Source of the DNA: Brachypterus glaber
Taxonomy: Eukaryota > Arthropoda > Insecta > Coleoptera > Kateretidae
Length of the DNA stretch: 64,000 bases
Direction: 5' to 3'
Assembly (NCBI GenBank): GCA_958510825.1
Contig: OY294044.1
Location: 44,181,851-44,245,850 of the forward strand
The notes beneath the pieces are model-generated. The model was not told the origin of the DNA. It saw only the letters and a program-made list of their open reading frames with translations, and searched no databases. A program made the position numbers and the translations under genes. Shown here one piece after another: positions 22,376-32,173 of this stretch (the first letter of the stretch is position 1; every line of letters starts with the position of its first letter).

Positions 22376-23095
22376 GGACGAAAGGGGAAGGTAGGTGCAA
22401 AAAAACAAGGAACACCAACAAAAAACGCTCCAATTAAAGCGAGTTCAGTGTGAACATGTACATAATTACATTTTATTTCCAAGTATAATTTTTTGCCGAA
22501 TTTTCTCGATTTGTTTAGAACGGTGTGTCAAACTATACCAATCACAACTTTTAATAAACTTCAATGTATTGCGTATGTGAGAATGATAGATGCCTTAAAC
22601 CTGAAACTAAAAAATTAAAACTTAAAATATAACTGGGTAAATACACATTTTACCACTTGACAGAAGTAATTTGTTTTTTTAATGATACTAGATTATTGTT
22701 TTGTTTTTTTTTTTTAATTTAAGATAACATACATGAATCCTTTCTGGTAGAAGTCCGCATATCTTTAAACATCAGACCGAATAACACATCTCGATGAATC
22801 TGCATTTGCTTGACTTTTGACTGACAAATACAAAGAGATTTGTTATTCTGATTACAACTAAATCTCGAGAGATTTTCAATGGAATGGCTTTTCAAATCCA
22901 TTGACAATCATAGAAATAAGAACTTTTTATGTTAGACGTAATTCAAAATTAATGAAATGGCATACTTTATCAATTTTCATCAACCTTAATTTAACAATAA
23001 GTACTCGGTACATCTTCAAGTTATTTTACTATTACTCACTGCATAGTATGCTTAAAAAGAAAAAACTTTTCGCAAAAAAAAATAACTGTTTTTTC
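22376..23095. other. No gene recognised
   Basis: AT-rich DNA. Several 60-70-codon open frames on both strands show no domain, no codon bias and no splice context. Confidence 0.5.
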
Positions 23096-23662
23096 TGTCT
23101 CTAAAAAGTAAAAAATAAAAAATAAGCCGGTGCCAATTTCACCACTCCCTACACGGAAAGAAATTAGTGGGCTCTGCGCTATACATTATAAGATATTTGG
23201 TAACAGTGGCAAATTATAGTGATTTAAGCTATAGATTATAAGGGACACAATAACTAATAATGTTAAAAATAAATTGGAAACGATTATATATATTACAGAC
23301 ACGATTATATTTATTACAGGCACTATTATAAATTTACAGAAATTTTATTATATTATAAAAATTATTAGCACGGACAATAATTAAATCTATTTAAGCTATA
23401 AATGCCATACTATTTGTTATATTTTATTATTCACTAAACAATTAAAGTATTTCATATAAATTTTTACACTGACTGCCATAATTGTAAGAGAAAGCCTTGT
23501 ATTTATATAATAAGCGATTATAGTTTACTTGGTATGTGTGTTATAGCGCTCCTAGCTATAATTTTTTTTTTCCGTGTAAATTAAATACAACAATTATTTG
23601 TTAAATTGTTTGCTGTGAAATTGGCACCGACTTATTTTTTATTTTTTTACTGTTTGGAGACA
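23096..23662. mobile_element. Outer inverted-repeat element interrupted by a second element
   Basis: Arms of about 45 bp are seen. The left, 23096-23142, contains AATAAGCCGGTGCCAATTTC; the right, 23620-23662, contains GAAATTGGCACCGACTTATT. Outer ends are TGTCTCTAAA and its near complement. The interior is almost entirely the inner element at 23152-23576. Confidence 0.65.
23152..23576. mobile_element. Inner 425-bp TA-flanked MITE
   Basis: CACGGAAAGAAATTA follows TA at 23150-23151 and TTTTTCCGTG precedes TA at 23577-23578. The body has repeated GCTATA(A/G)ATTATA-like motifs and no coding capacity. It appears to have inserted into the outer element. Confidence 0.55.
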
Positions 23663-24199
23663 CATAACTTGTAGATCTGTAAGGTCATCTAAGCTAAATC
23701 ATAGTTCTCCTTCCATCTCGGCAAGCTGCTGACGTCACAACGCACTATTAGTGCGTTGTGGAGTTATCATCTTAAAGATAAACTTCTAAAAAATAAATTT
23801 AGTAGTATTTTTATTTCAGCGACCAAGAGTCCAACCAACCTTATTTTAAACGAAATACTAAATAAAATCTTTGTAAAACTTTAAGCCTTAAGTAATAATG
23901 AAATAACGCCTTATGGTATAATCACAAATTTTATAATTTTTCTTGGTATTTTAATATTGCAGATCCACAGAATCAAGTTATGCCGCTAAAAGACTTTTAG
24001 CCTGCCGTAATATTTGAGTGACCCCTTAATTAAGTAATCCGACTTATCCGAGTTGTCCGATCATTTTCTAAAAATTCGGTTGGTATTAGAACCAAATTAA
24101 GCCGGTTTTAAGTAAAATTGCGTTAAAACGATTAGATTTATCTTATCGGCATTATCCGAGCGTCAAATTAAAACGGGACCACCTTAGGAATGTCCTCTT
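23663..24199. other. No gene; possible DNA-transposon debris
   Basis: TTATCCGAG-type strings at about 24043 and 24156 recall pogo-like termini, but no boundaries could be set. CACAACGCACTA next to TAGTGCGTTGTG near 23735-23760 forms a short perfect palindrome. Confidence 0.4.
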
Positions 24200-24330
24200 T
24201 AAGTAGCAAAAGGTTTAATCAAATTCCGTTCATCCGTTCCAAAGTTATGCGGAAACAAACATAAAAAAAAAACAAAGTCACACGTCGAATTGATAACCTC
24301 CTTCTTTTTTGGAAGTCGGTTAAAAAAACA
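24200..24330 (+). mobile_element. 3'-end remnant of a non-LTR retrotransposon
   Basis: AATTCCGTTCATCCGTTCC, GCGGAAACAAACATAAA and a terminal GGAAGTCGGTTAAAAAAA resemble the 3' untranslated tail common to several insect LINE families. Only about 130 bp remain and no reverse-transcriptase sequence accompanies it. Family assignment is from recollection of such tails and is uncertain. Confidence 0.4.
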
Positions 24331-24383
24331 AATAACATCTGTGAAATGTGAAATTATTTAAAATTATAATTATAAACTATGTA

Positions 24384-24640
24384 AGGACAGAAATTTTAAA
24401 TTTTAAACAAAAATATAAAAATATTAATTTAAAATTCCATCAATCTATTTTCTAATCATCTACATCAATCTAATGACTATATTCCTTTTGCGAATAAAGT
24501 CTAAAAACGTTTTCTTAATCAGCGTGCAGACTTGACTCTTGGTACTGAAGAGGGCCAGCAGCCCAAAACTGTCAGTCTACCAATATAACTGTACGATGAT
24601 TAGAAAATAGATTGATGGATTTTTAAATTAAAATATAATA
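24384..24640 (+). mobile_element. Complete copy 1 of the hammerhead-bearing inverted-repeat family
   Basis: The inner terminal repeats are perfect: CCATCAATCTATTTTCTAAT at 24433 and its complement around 24598-24617. They continue outwards as a looser A/T-rich arm starting GGACAGAAATTTTAAATTTT at 24384. The unit between them, from CATCAATCTAATGAC on, matches the 3' halves of the copies at 33.6 and 33.9 kb, including the hammerhead-like block. The 5' half with GTGCTTGAGACA is missing. Confidence 0.7.
24539..24583 (+). ncRNA. Hammerhead-ribozyme-like motif, copy 1 (core box altered)
   Basis: Order of elements: TTGGTA (24539-24544), CTGAAGA (24545-24551), helix II GGGC-CAGCA-GCCC (24552-24564), AAAAC (24565-24569) where the hammerhead needs GAAAC, TGTC (24570-24573), AGTC, then TACCAA (24578-24583), which pairs with TTGGTA. 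The G to A change at the first base of the GAAA box would be expected to inactivate cleavage. Confidence 0.4.
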
Positions 24641-25303
24641 TATTATTATTATTACATATTATGTAATTTTATAGAAAATTACATGTCGTTTCATGGCAAC
24701 TCACTTATTGCTTCTACGAATTGGTCTATGACAACCAGTGCTATTTTTTACAGTGTAAAGGTAGTGAAAAAAAGTAAAATCATTAAATTCGAATTTTATC
24801 AGGTAGTTCTTAATATTTACGATTGGAAAAATAGGTCCATCAATCACACAGATTTACATAAACATTGAACCAATTCCTGCAAGCTATGTCCTGCGATCAA
24901 TCATTCCATTTCAGATGTTTTCTTTATTTGGTTAATTGAACTACATGTTTTCTCTTCCGAGCATATACAAGGTGAAATTTTCAAAATAAATAAATCTGAT
25001 AATTTAAAAACCACTTTTTTTCGAAGGACCGTTTGGATTAGAATTTTTTTAGCCAATTTTTTTCTTACCTTCTAGGTGGTAGATACTATTTTAGCAACCA
25101 ATAAAAAAAATCGTTATGGTATAATTTATTTTAATTTTTGTTATTATACGCAGATTCTACATTAGAAAATAAGAACAAAAGCTACAGCGCTTTAAAAATA
25201 GCATTTAAAGATCTAGAACTTTATATCTCTAGATATCCAGATACAGCTCTTAATTTTATTTTCAAACCGATAAAGCTTAGGTATCAAATAACAAAATATT
25301 ATA

Positions 25304-25961
25304 CAGAGCGATCCAAATGTCGCCTTTCTTTTTAGGTTTTAAACGAGTAGATACACTTTTAAATAAGAAAACTATATTTTTTATTGTATCTAATATTTGT
25401 AACTTGTAAAATGTTGGCAGGAGGGCACACAGGGATTTTTTTTAAATAGAAAGGGTTGTGTCAACATCATTTTAAAGCTTATATAATTCTCTATTTAGCC
25501 AGACATATTTTTATTATTTAGACATTTTTTTGAGGGTTTAAAATGGGGTTAGAATTGAAAATTTCGTCAAAATTTCTTTAAAAAGCAATTTTTGAAAAAT
25601 TATCAATTTTGTGAGGAAAACGTAAATTATACCTTTAAAATAATTTTAAATGATTTAAAGTATAATTTTAAATGATATAAATAAAAAATTAAAAAAAAAA
25701 AAAATTAAAAAATTGCTTTTTTTAGCAAAAAAAAAATAAACAAAAAAAAATATATAGCCGACTAGAATATTTTATTTGATTTAAAATGATCTATCACACG
25801 ACCCCTTTCTATTAAAAAAAAATCACTGACTACATTTTAAAAGCTAAAAATATCAAATATATGCCAAAAGATAGTTTGTTCTCATTGAAGTGTTTTAAAT
25901 TTAAAGTCAATATCTTAACTCTTTAAAAAATTAAGAGGGGAGTGACTTTTAGACCTCACTT
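25304..25961. mobile_element. Long-TIR TA-flanked element, copy 1 (about 658 bp)
   Basis: The left end CAGAGCGATCCAAATGTCGC (TA at 25302-25303) and the right end near 25961 (TA at 25962-25963) start inverted arms of about 250-300 bp. The arms include CTTTTTGGCATATATTTGAT-like and TAGAAAGGGGTCGTGTGAT-like strings on opposite strands. The same family lies at 54034-54944. The centre is A-rich and non-coding. The TA targets and CAG ends suggest a Tc1/mariner derivative. Confidence 0.65.
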
Positions 25962-25963
25962 TA

Positions 25964-26603
25964 TAAGGGTCAGTGATATTATATATTAATCCATTGACCC
26001 GTGTGATACATAAACTGTGATTAATTAAAAGTGACACGTGAAATAAAAATACCATTTAAAGCTGTAAAAGCTGTATATAAACTCCCTTAGGAACAATTAT
26101 TGATTCTTGTGATACCCAAACTTTGAATGTTTACTCAAAAGTGACATAAGAATATCGAGTTACTCCATAAAAAACATATCATCAGAAAGTTTTTATTTTT
26201 GGCTAAAATAGTATCTAGAGGTAAAAAAATATGTTAAAAAAAAGAAAATATTTTTTCAAAAAAATCCTCGGACAGGTCGATTCCAATTTTTAATTTTACT
26301 ACCTAACAAGTTGTTAATGTATAATATGTATTGTATTAAAGTGCATTTAAGCATTTAATATGAATTCAATCTTTATCGCAGTCAAAATATTTAAATAAAA
26401 ATTCAAGGTTAAAATATTATCTTATCTGACTTCAGCACAAACAACACCGGAGGTATTATTTTTCCACAATCAACATTATCACTTTTATTTGTTTTGTTCT
26501 GCATTGTAACTATTTGTGAGGTTTAACAAACTATAAATTATAATTCAATTATAATACTTTGTAGTAATAGGAAGTTGCTTTGTTTTTATAGTGATTAATA
26601 AAG
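25964..26603. other. Upstream region of mutarotase gene 1
   Basis: AT-rich intergenic DNA with no other gene. It presumably contains the promoter-proximal regulatory region, but apart from the TATA-like box no specific site can be named. Confidence 0.5.
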
Positions 26604-26610
26604 TATAAAT
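26604..26610 (+). promoter_or_regulatory. TATA-box candidate, mutarotase gene 1
   Basis: TATAAAT lies 37 nt before the ATG at 26647. A start site 25-30 nt downstream would leave a very short leader of about 10 nt. The paralogue has a comparable box, which supports the call. Confidence 0.4.
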
Positions 26611-26646
26611 ACAGGTTAAGGTTTGGAAAATATAATTAGTGTAAAG

Positions 26647-29600
26647 ATGTCTACAAAAGGTGTTCGAATTGAAGAAGATGAATTTGGCCTGTTTACTGAT
26701 AAAACCACGGGTCAATCCAAAGCAGTTCGTAGATTCACGTGGAAAAACAAAAACAATGTTATAGTTCAAGCCATAACATACGGAGCAACCATAACCTCAA
26801 TCAAATTACCAGATAACAAAGGAACGATTGAAGATATAGTCCTAGGATTTGATAACATGGATGGTTATACTTCAAAATTAAACCAAAACATTGGATGTAC
26901 GGTAGGAAGGGTCGCAAATCGAGTTGGTTATGCTCAAATCACTATAGATTGCGTTACTTATAATGTTTCTGCCAACCTAGGACAACATCAACTGCATGGA
27001 GGTTTCATAGGGTTTGATAAAGTAAACTGGGATTATCATATTAACGGAACCAAGGTCACGATGAGTCACTATTCCCCGGACAACGATCAGGGTTACCCAG
27101 GAGATTTGATAACAAGTGTTTCTTATGAGTTGACAGATGACAATCAATTTTTGGTTGATTTTAAGGCCAGTACGACGAAACCAACTTTTGTTAATTTGAC
27201 CAATCACTCTTATTTTAACTTAGCCGGCCATGATAAAGGTGCAGAAGAGTTGTACAAGCATTTTGTTAGCATTAATGCTGATTATACTACAGAAGTTGAC
27301 AAGGATTCTATACCATCAGGTAATTTTTTGATTAAACTAGATGAAACGTTGCAAGCACCCTGTCAAAACATCGGCACTATTGTACACTAGAGCCATCTAG
27401 TTTGCACCTTTCAAACTAGGTGTTTTGTTTGATTTTAAATTCTGTATCTTTAAAACATTATATTCTAGCAAAAAACTGTATATAACATTTTTTATAGGGC
27501 TTAAAAGGAGCTTTTATTTAAAATATAATTTTTTGAAATTGGGTTATAAATATGTGAGAAAAAACTTTTTACTGCTTTAAACGCCAATATCTCGAAAACA
27601 ATGCGTTTTAGGAAAACGTTGTTTATAACATTTTTTGACCAATTTAAAATTATCTTTTATATAAGTGCTAAATTAACCAAATACAATAATAATTGCCTTA
27701 ATTATAAACAAAAAACGCTAAAAATAGGAGTTTTACCCTATTTTTACCCCCTTACCCCCAATCGTTTACCCCCAAAATCAACTCTTCGGAATATGATAAG
27801 AAACAATATGAAAAAAACCGCAAGTCGATATCTCATGTAGAAATGGAGTTAGAGAGTTTACAGCCAGACAGACAGAAAGACAGACGGAAGCAAAATTTTT
27901 TTTTACTGATTTCGACTCAGAATGGTCTAAAACGTCAAGAAATGTGAAAAAACGTGGTGGATTTTGACTTTTCGGCGAAGATTTCAATACATCGGCACTC
28001 TTAGTATCACTAAGTGCCGATGTAAAAAAACAGGCTAAAAGTGAATATAATATTTTTTGTGAGAATTCATTTGAAAATCATACGATAACAATACAATTAT
28101 TGCAATATAAGAACTAAAATTATTCTATAAAAAAGTTTATACATATTGATTTATTTTGTTAAAGTTATTTTGGCGAACTTTTTTTACCAAAAGACAAGGA
28201 ATAAGACGGGAATATCTTTGTTTTTTTGGGGTGAGAACTTTTGTTAATATACGTGTATACAAAATTTCAAGTCTCTAGCTTAAAGCATTCTTAAGTTATC
28301 GTGCCCATAGGATTTCTCGGACAAACCCATAGACTGGCGTGATGTTTGGCCCTTCGGATTGGTCTGGCAGCTTACAGAAAGTCTTAAAATAGTCACCCAA
28401 ATAATATATATACATAAATTTCAGGTTCAGTAAAATGACGTAGGTTGCCTACTTTATTGTCCATGCTTAGAGCGTCTGGCAGAAGTAAGAGCCCACGGAG
28501 AGTGTCTGGCATAATGAATGTTGGTTTTTAATAACATTGTGTAAAACATATATGAAAACTATGATTTTTATGTACTTTTATATACTTTTAGTACAAGCTC
28601 CCTGTAAAAGGGCCCGCTTTTAAGCTAGCAAATACGCACAAGTATTTTAACTACATATTGCACATTTACTGAAAAAATCTTAGCTGCAATAAAATGACGT
28701 AGGTCTGGGGGCTCTGGGATCTTGGACTACAAACATTGGCCGTTTTAGCAGTTTAACAGAAATGTTTATTGAAAACACAGGTCGTGTCGGCCCTTGTCGA
28801 TTAAAGTCTACATTTATCTCACAAGCACTGACATTGACTTTTTTAGGTTACTTAGATCTGAAAAAAATAGTGGGGCGGTATAACTCAAAATACGGAAAAA
28901 GTGACATTGGCCCTTTTAGAGCCAAGCCATAGAAATATATTTAATTTTCTTTCAGGTAAACTACTCTCTGTTGTCGATACACCATTTGATTTTCGAATTC
29001 CCAGAAAAATCGGTGAAAAAATCAACAAAATCTCAGGATATTTAGGATACGATCACAACTTCTGCATAACAAAAGGTACTGGCCAAGAGGATACCTTCTT
29101 TGCCAGAGTGGCACATCCTGCCAGCGGAAGAGCTATGGAGATTTACAGCAATCAACCTGGTGTTCAATTTTATACTTCCAATAATATTCCAGAGAATCCC
29201 AAAGACTTCAAAGGAGATAAAAAGGATTTGGACACTTTGGTGGGTAAAAATGGAAAAAGGTATTACAAACATGGAGCTTTTTGCTTGGAAACACAGAATT
29301 ACCCAGATGCAGTAAATCATGTGAGTACAAAAACAAGCCGTGAAGATATGTTATGCTACTCATTCCCTTATATACTATTCACAGTGGATGGTATATTGTA
29401 TTTTCCTACGATCCCTTATGAAAATAACACTTCTGCTCTTCAGAAAACGCCTTATATCACACTAGTTTGAAATTATTATATCACCCTAGTTTGATATTTA
29501 TGTATGTATGCAAACCTTCTTATTTCCCGTATGTAGGTTTTATATGGGAACATATCTAAAGAAATCTAATTTAGCTGTCAATTTTGCCTTGATTTATACA

Positions 29601-31171
29601 AGAGGCTTGCGTTATAGGCATAGGTTTAGAAATTCTAAGATATCGTATTTTCCAGAATTTCATATGCAATTATTTAATAAAATCTATTAATAAATATTGT
29701 GATATCAGACTATTGGTAATCAAGTTAAGGGCCGCAGGCGATTTTTTTTTATTTTTAAGTTCCCGTATTTTCCTAATAACAGCAGTTAAAAATATATATA
29801 TTTATAAAACTTCAAATGCCCCGAGGACCTCTAAAAAAATAACACATCATATTTTGCGCTGCAGAAAAACATTTTAGGAATATTTAGGTTTCGCATCTTT
29901 CAGATATAGGTATGCAAATTATTGAATAGAATATATGAATTAAAACTGTTGTATTACCGTATAGTAAGCAGTTTAACGCCCCAGGCGAAAATTTTTAGAA
30001 TTATTATTGACACGCATTTTCTAAACACCTTAAAATTTAAAAAACAAATTATTTTATGAATTTTATTAAATTTATGGCGGGTAGTCGATCGTGGTTCGGT
30101 AATCATGTTTCGCAGGCAAAAACTTTTATAAATCATTTTTTAAACACTCAGAATTTTCAAAGCAAATTGTAGTTATTTACAAAATATTTTAAATACAAGT
30201 TTCTCATGGATTACCATTTCGTAACCATTTTCAGCGCCGCAGGCAATTTTTTTTAGAAATCTGAAGGACCAAACACTTTAGAATTGATAAAAACGAAAAA
30301 AATACATTATCTAAAATCCCAGGGGGGCAAAACCCCCAACCCCCCCCCCTCCTTCGGGGCGCGCATGCTCGGTACTATAATATATTAAGAGCGTTCTGGT
30401 AGAACGATCTTTTAACTCTTTTGACTTCATTGTTAACTTCATGGCAACATTGTCATTGTCGTTGATGAAAATTGACATGAAGTTAGCAATGGAGTCAAAA
30501 GTGTTAAAAGATCTTCCTACCCGAACATTCAAAATATTGTATAAAATTTAAAAACCAAGAAAACTGAAAGTAAAAGAAAATCATAATTCCTGTTTAACAT
30601 ACATAAATTTGTATGCTATTTTTTGCTTTGTATGCTTTGCTTTTCTCAAAAATTCTTTAAATAAGTAATAAAAATTAGAAAATATTAAATTAAGAAACTT
30701 TATATTTTTGCAGGATCGTAGGAAAATAAGTGTACAGTTGGAAAGTGTACTTCGTACACTCGTGGGGTTTCCTTACTCGCCTGACGTAAACCTTCCCAAT
30801 CGCATGAAATATGTCACTTTCCACACTATTTCCCAAATTAAAAATTAAAAAAAAAAGGTTGTTACGGAGTAGAGTTGTTATGGAGTAGAGATGTTACGGA
30901 GTAGAGTTGTTGTGGAGTAGGGATGTTATGGAGTAGGGATGTTAGGGAGTAGAGAAATTTAGAGTAGAGATGTTAGTCTGCCAAAAAATTAATTACTAAA
31001 ATTTTCTCTTTTAAAAAACAATTTATTTTTTAATTTTTCTGGTAAAACTAATTATCCAGTATAATTATAATAACTCATATGTTTATTTTCCAGGAAAATT
31101 TTCCACCTGCTGTTCTGTATCCAGGAAAAACATACCATCATACTGTAGCATACAAGTTCTTCGTTAATTAA
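26647..31171 (+). CDS. Galactose mutarotase (aldose 1-epimerase), paralogue 1
   Basis: The enzyme interconverts alpha and beta anomers of galactose and other aldoses, feeding the Leloir pathway; it is a cytosolic beta-sandwich protein. Exons are 26647-27319, 28956-29320 and 31094-31171, joined at GT/AG sites in phases 1 and 0, giving 371 aa (human GALM is about 340). The ATG at 26647 follows an AAAG context; the open frame upstream of it has no ATG. Landmarks: GRVANR (87-92), LHGG with His117, NHSYFNLAG with His187, GYDHNFC with Asp257, SNQPGVQFYT with Gln295, and LETQNYPDA with the catalytic Glu336. Odd point: the usual NxYFGA stretch reads NQNIGC (79-84), and there is no intron where gene 2 has its first. 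The introns (1636 and 1773 bp) are full of repeats. Gene 2 follows 1.0 kb downstream in the same direction; roughly half of residues agree by eye. Confidence 0.93.
27369..28038 (+). mobile_element. Intron-1 insertion with terminal hairpin (Helitron/HINE-like candidate)
   Basis: CATCGGCACTATTGTACACT at 27369 shares its first 10 bases with a hairpin at 27990-28022. The hairpin arms are CATCGGCACTCTTAG and CTAAGTGCCGATG around TATCA. CTAA lies at 28035-28038, 12 nt after the hairpin, as in Helitron 3' ends (CTRR). A purine-rich CAGACAGACAGAAAGACAGA microsatellite precedes the 3' end. No Rep/helicase sequence is present. The 5' boundary and superfamily are tentative. Another family, for example the 3' part of a retroelement, cannot be excluded. 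Confidence 0.4.
28039..28955. other. Remainder of intron 1
   Basis: No coding remnants were recognised. AAAATGACGTAGG occurs twice (about 28432 and 28691), each with nearby GTCTGG or CTCTGG strings, suggesting a diverged internal duplication. The intron ends with TTAATTTTCTTTCAG. Confidence 0.45.
29700..30310. repeat. Degenerate GCCGCAGGCGA-type repeats in intron 2 of gene 1
   Basis: Blocks GGGCCGCAGGCGATTTTTTT (about 29729), CGCCCCAGGCGAAAATTTTT (29977), TTCGCAGGCAAAAACTTTTA (30109) and GCGCCGCAGGCAATTTTTTT (30235) occur at irregular 130-250-bp spacing. Each is preceded by a GTAAxCA/AACCAT-like string and followed by ACACTTTAGAAT-like DNA. They look like worn tandem units. The block ends in an unusual run CCCAGGGGGGCAAAACCCCC at 30317 plus a C run. 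Confidence 0.45.
30389..30530. repeat. Foldback element in intron 2 of gene 1
   Basis: The arms of about 58 bp carry GATCTTTTAACTCTTTTGAC on the left and GTCAAAAGTGTTAAAAGATC on the right, with inner ends AACTTCATG and CATGAAGTT. It is typical MITE structure and non-coding. Confidence 0.65.
30857..30976 (+). repeat. 16-bp minisatellite in intron 2 of gene 1
   Basis: About seven degenerate units of the form TTACGGAGTAGAGTTG are present. The last unit is followed by CTGCCAAAAAATTAATT. The 16-bp array at 54570-54662 has the same GAGTAGAGATGT core and is also followed by CCAAAAAATTGA, so the two arrays probably derive from one family. Confidence 0.8.
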
Positions 31172-31340
31172 TGTATTACAAATTGTTATCTATTCAATCA
31201 TGTTTACGCACGTGAATAGACCTGAATATGAACTGTAGGTACTTATTTGAAAAATTATTTTAATTATTTTTCATTATAATAGAAACTATTTCATTATTCG
31301 TGTTAATTTCATAAAATGTTTTATTTATTTTTTAGCACTT

Positions 31341-31350
31341 AATAAATAAA
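31341..31350 (+). terminator. Polyadenylation signals of mutarotase gene 1
   Basis: Overlapping AATAAA hexamers (31341-31346 and 31345-31350) lie about 170 nt after the stop codon. Position fits a normal 3' untranslated region. Confidence 0.5.
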
Positions 31351-32128
31351 ATCTTAGATATATATTTTATGTTGCACTAATTTAAATACAAGTATCTGAT
31401 TAGATCTATAAATAAAACGCAATATACAGGGATCGCTTCAAATGAAATATTTGGATAACGAAATGCAAAAATAATAAAACTGTTTTACATACCCTAAAAG
31501 CAGTACTACATTGAGCAAGATTTAGGTTATGCCTAATAGAAACTTTTAAATTTAAATTTAGAATATTCTATTAGCTAGAGACACCTATAGGTGTAACACC
31601 TATATCTATAGATATTGTGACACCACATGTGGCAACAGTGACAAAAACAAAAAAAAAAGTCAAAAAAGTTTTAAATTCAAAAAGAATTAACTAAAAAACC
31701 ATCAATAAACAAAATGTTTAATTCAGGAGGTTTTTAAATTTATTTATTTATTTGATTTTACCAATTTTACCAAAAGGGGCCGTCAATAAATCACGTGATT
31801 CTCCAAAGGGGAGGGAGGTTAGTCTAGAGGTGGTCTTGGGTCAGCGACACGACACACAAATATTGAGGATTGACATTTTTCAAACATAAGCGTGAGATAA
31901 CTTATTTTACGGATTTCTTATATGAAACAGCTTGGAAAATGCATCTCGTGATACCGGTGAGGGTGGGGGGTGGACCGAAATATCACATAGCATCACCATA
32001 GTTGGGGGGATTTATGGATAGCCCTAAAGTTGTACACTCTAAAACAATAGAAAATATAAATCGTATCCCTCGTATTTTGATAACGTGACCAAAGTAAATT
32101 AAGATAAAAAATAAGAGTAAATAAATTT
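31351..32128. other. Intergenic spacer between the two mutarotase genes
   Basis: No gene. At about 31775-31985 there are G-rich segments (GGGGAGGGAGG and GGGTGGGGGGTGG) with ATCACGTGATTC and ATCTCGTGATACC, probably the two ends of a decayed MITE of the G-run type seen at 60658. The short palindrome ACACCTATAGGTGT lies near 31582. Confidence 0.45.
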
Positions 32129-32136
32129 TATAAATA
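32129..32136 (+). promoter_or_regulatory. TATA-box candidate, mutarotase gene 2
   Basis: TATAAATA lies 45 nt before the ATG at 32174. A start about 30 nt downstream would give a leader of roughly 15 nt, similar to gene 1. Confidence 0.45.
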
Positions 32137-32173
32137 GTCTTGTCATACGAGCGTTCGAAATAGCGATTAAATA

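Noticed and set aside
24026..24180. Complete pogo-like element
   Set aside because: TTATCCGAG strings are present but no matching pair of ends or TA flanks could be found.
26977..27207. Antisense open frames over mutarotase exons (also 29042-29320, 33362-33562, 35765-35947)
   Set aside because: Shadows of real coding exons on the other strand, with no similarity to known proteins.
27320..27390. Continuation of mutarotase exon 1 past 27319 to the stop at 27390
   Set aside because: The GT at 27320 restores the conserved IPSGKLL reading through exon 2, whereas the read-through peptide is not family-like. Retained-intron transcripts remain possible.
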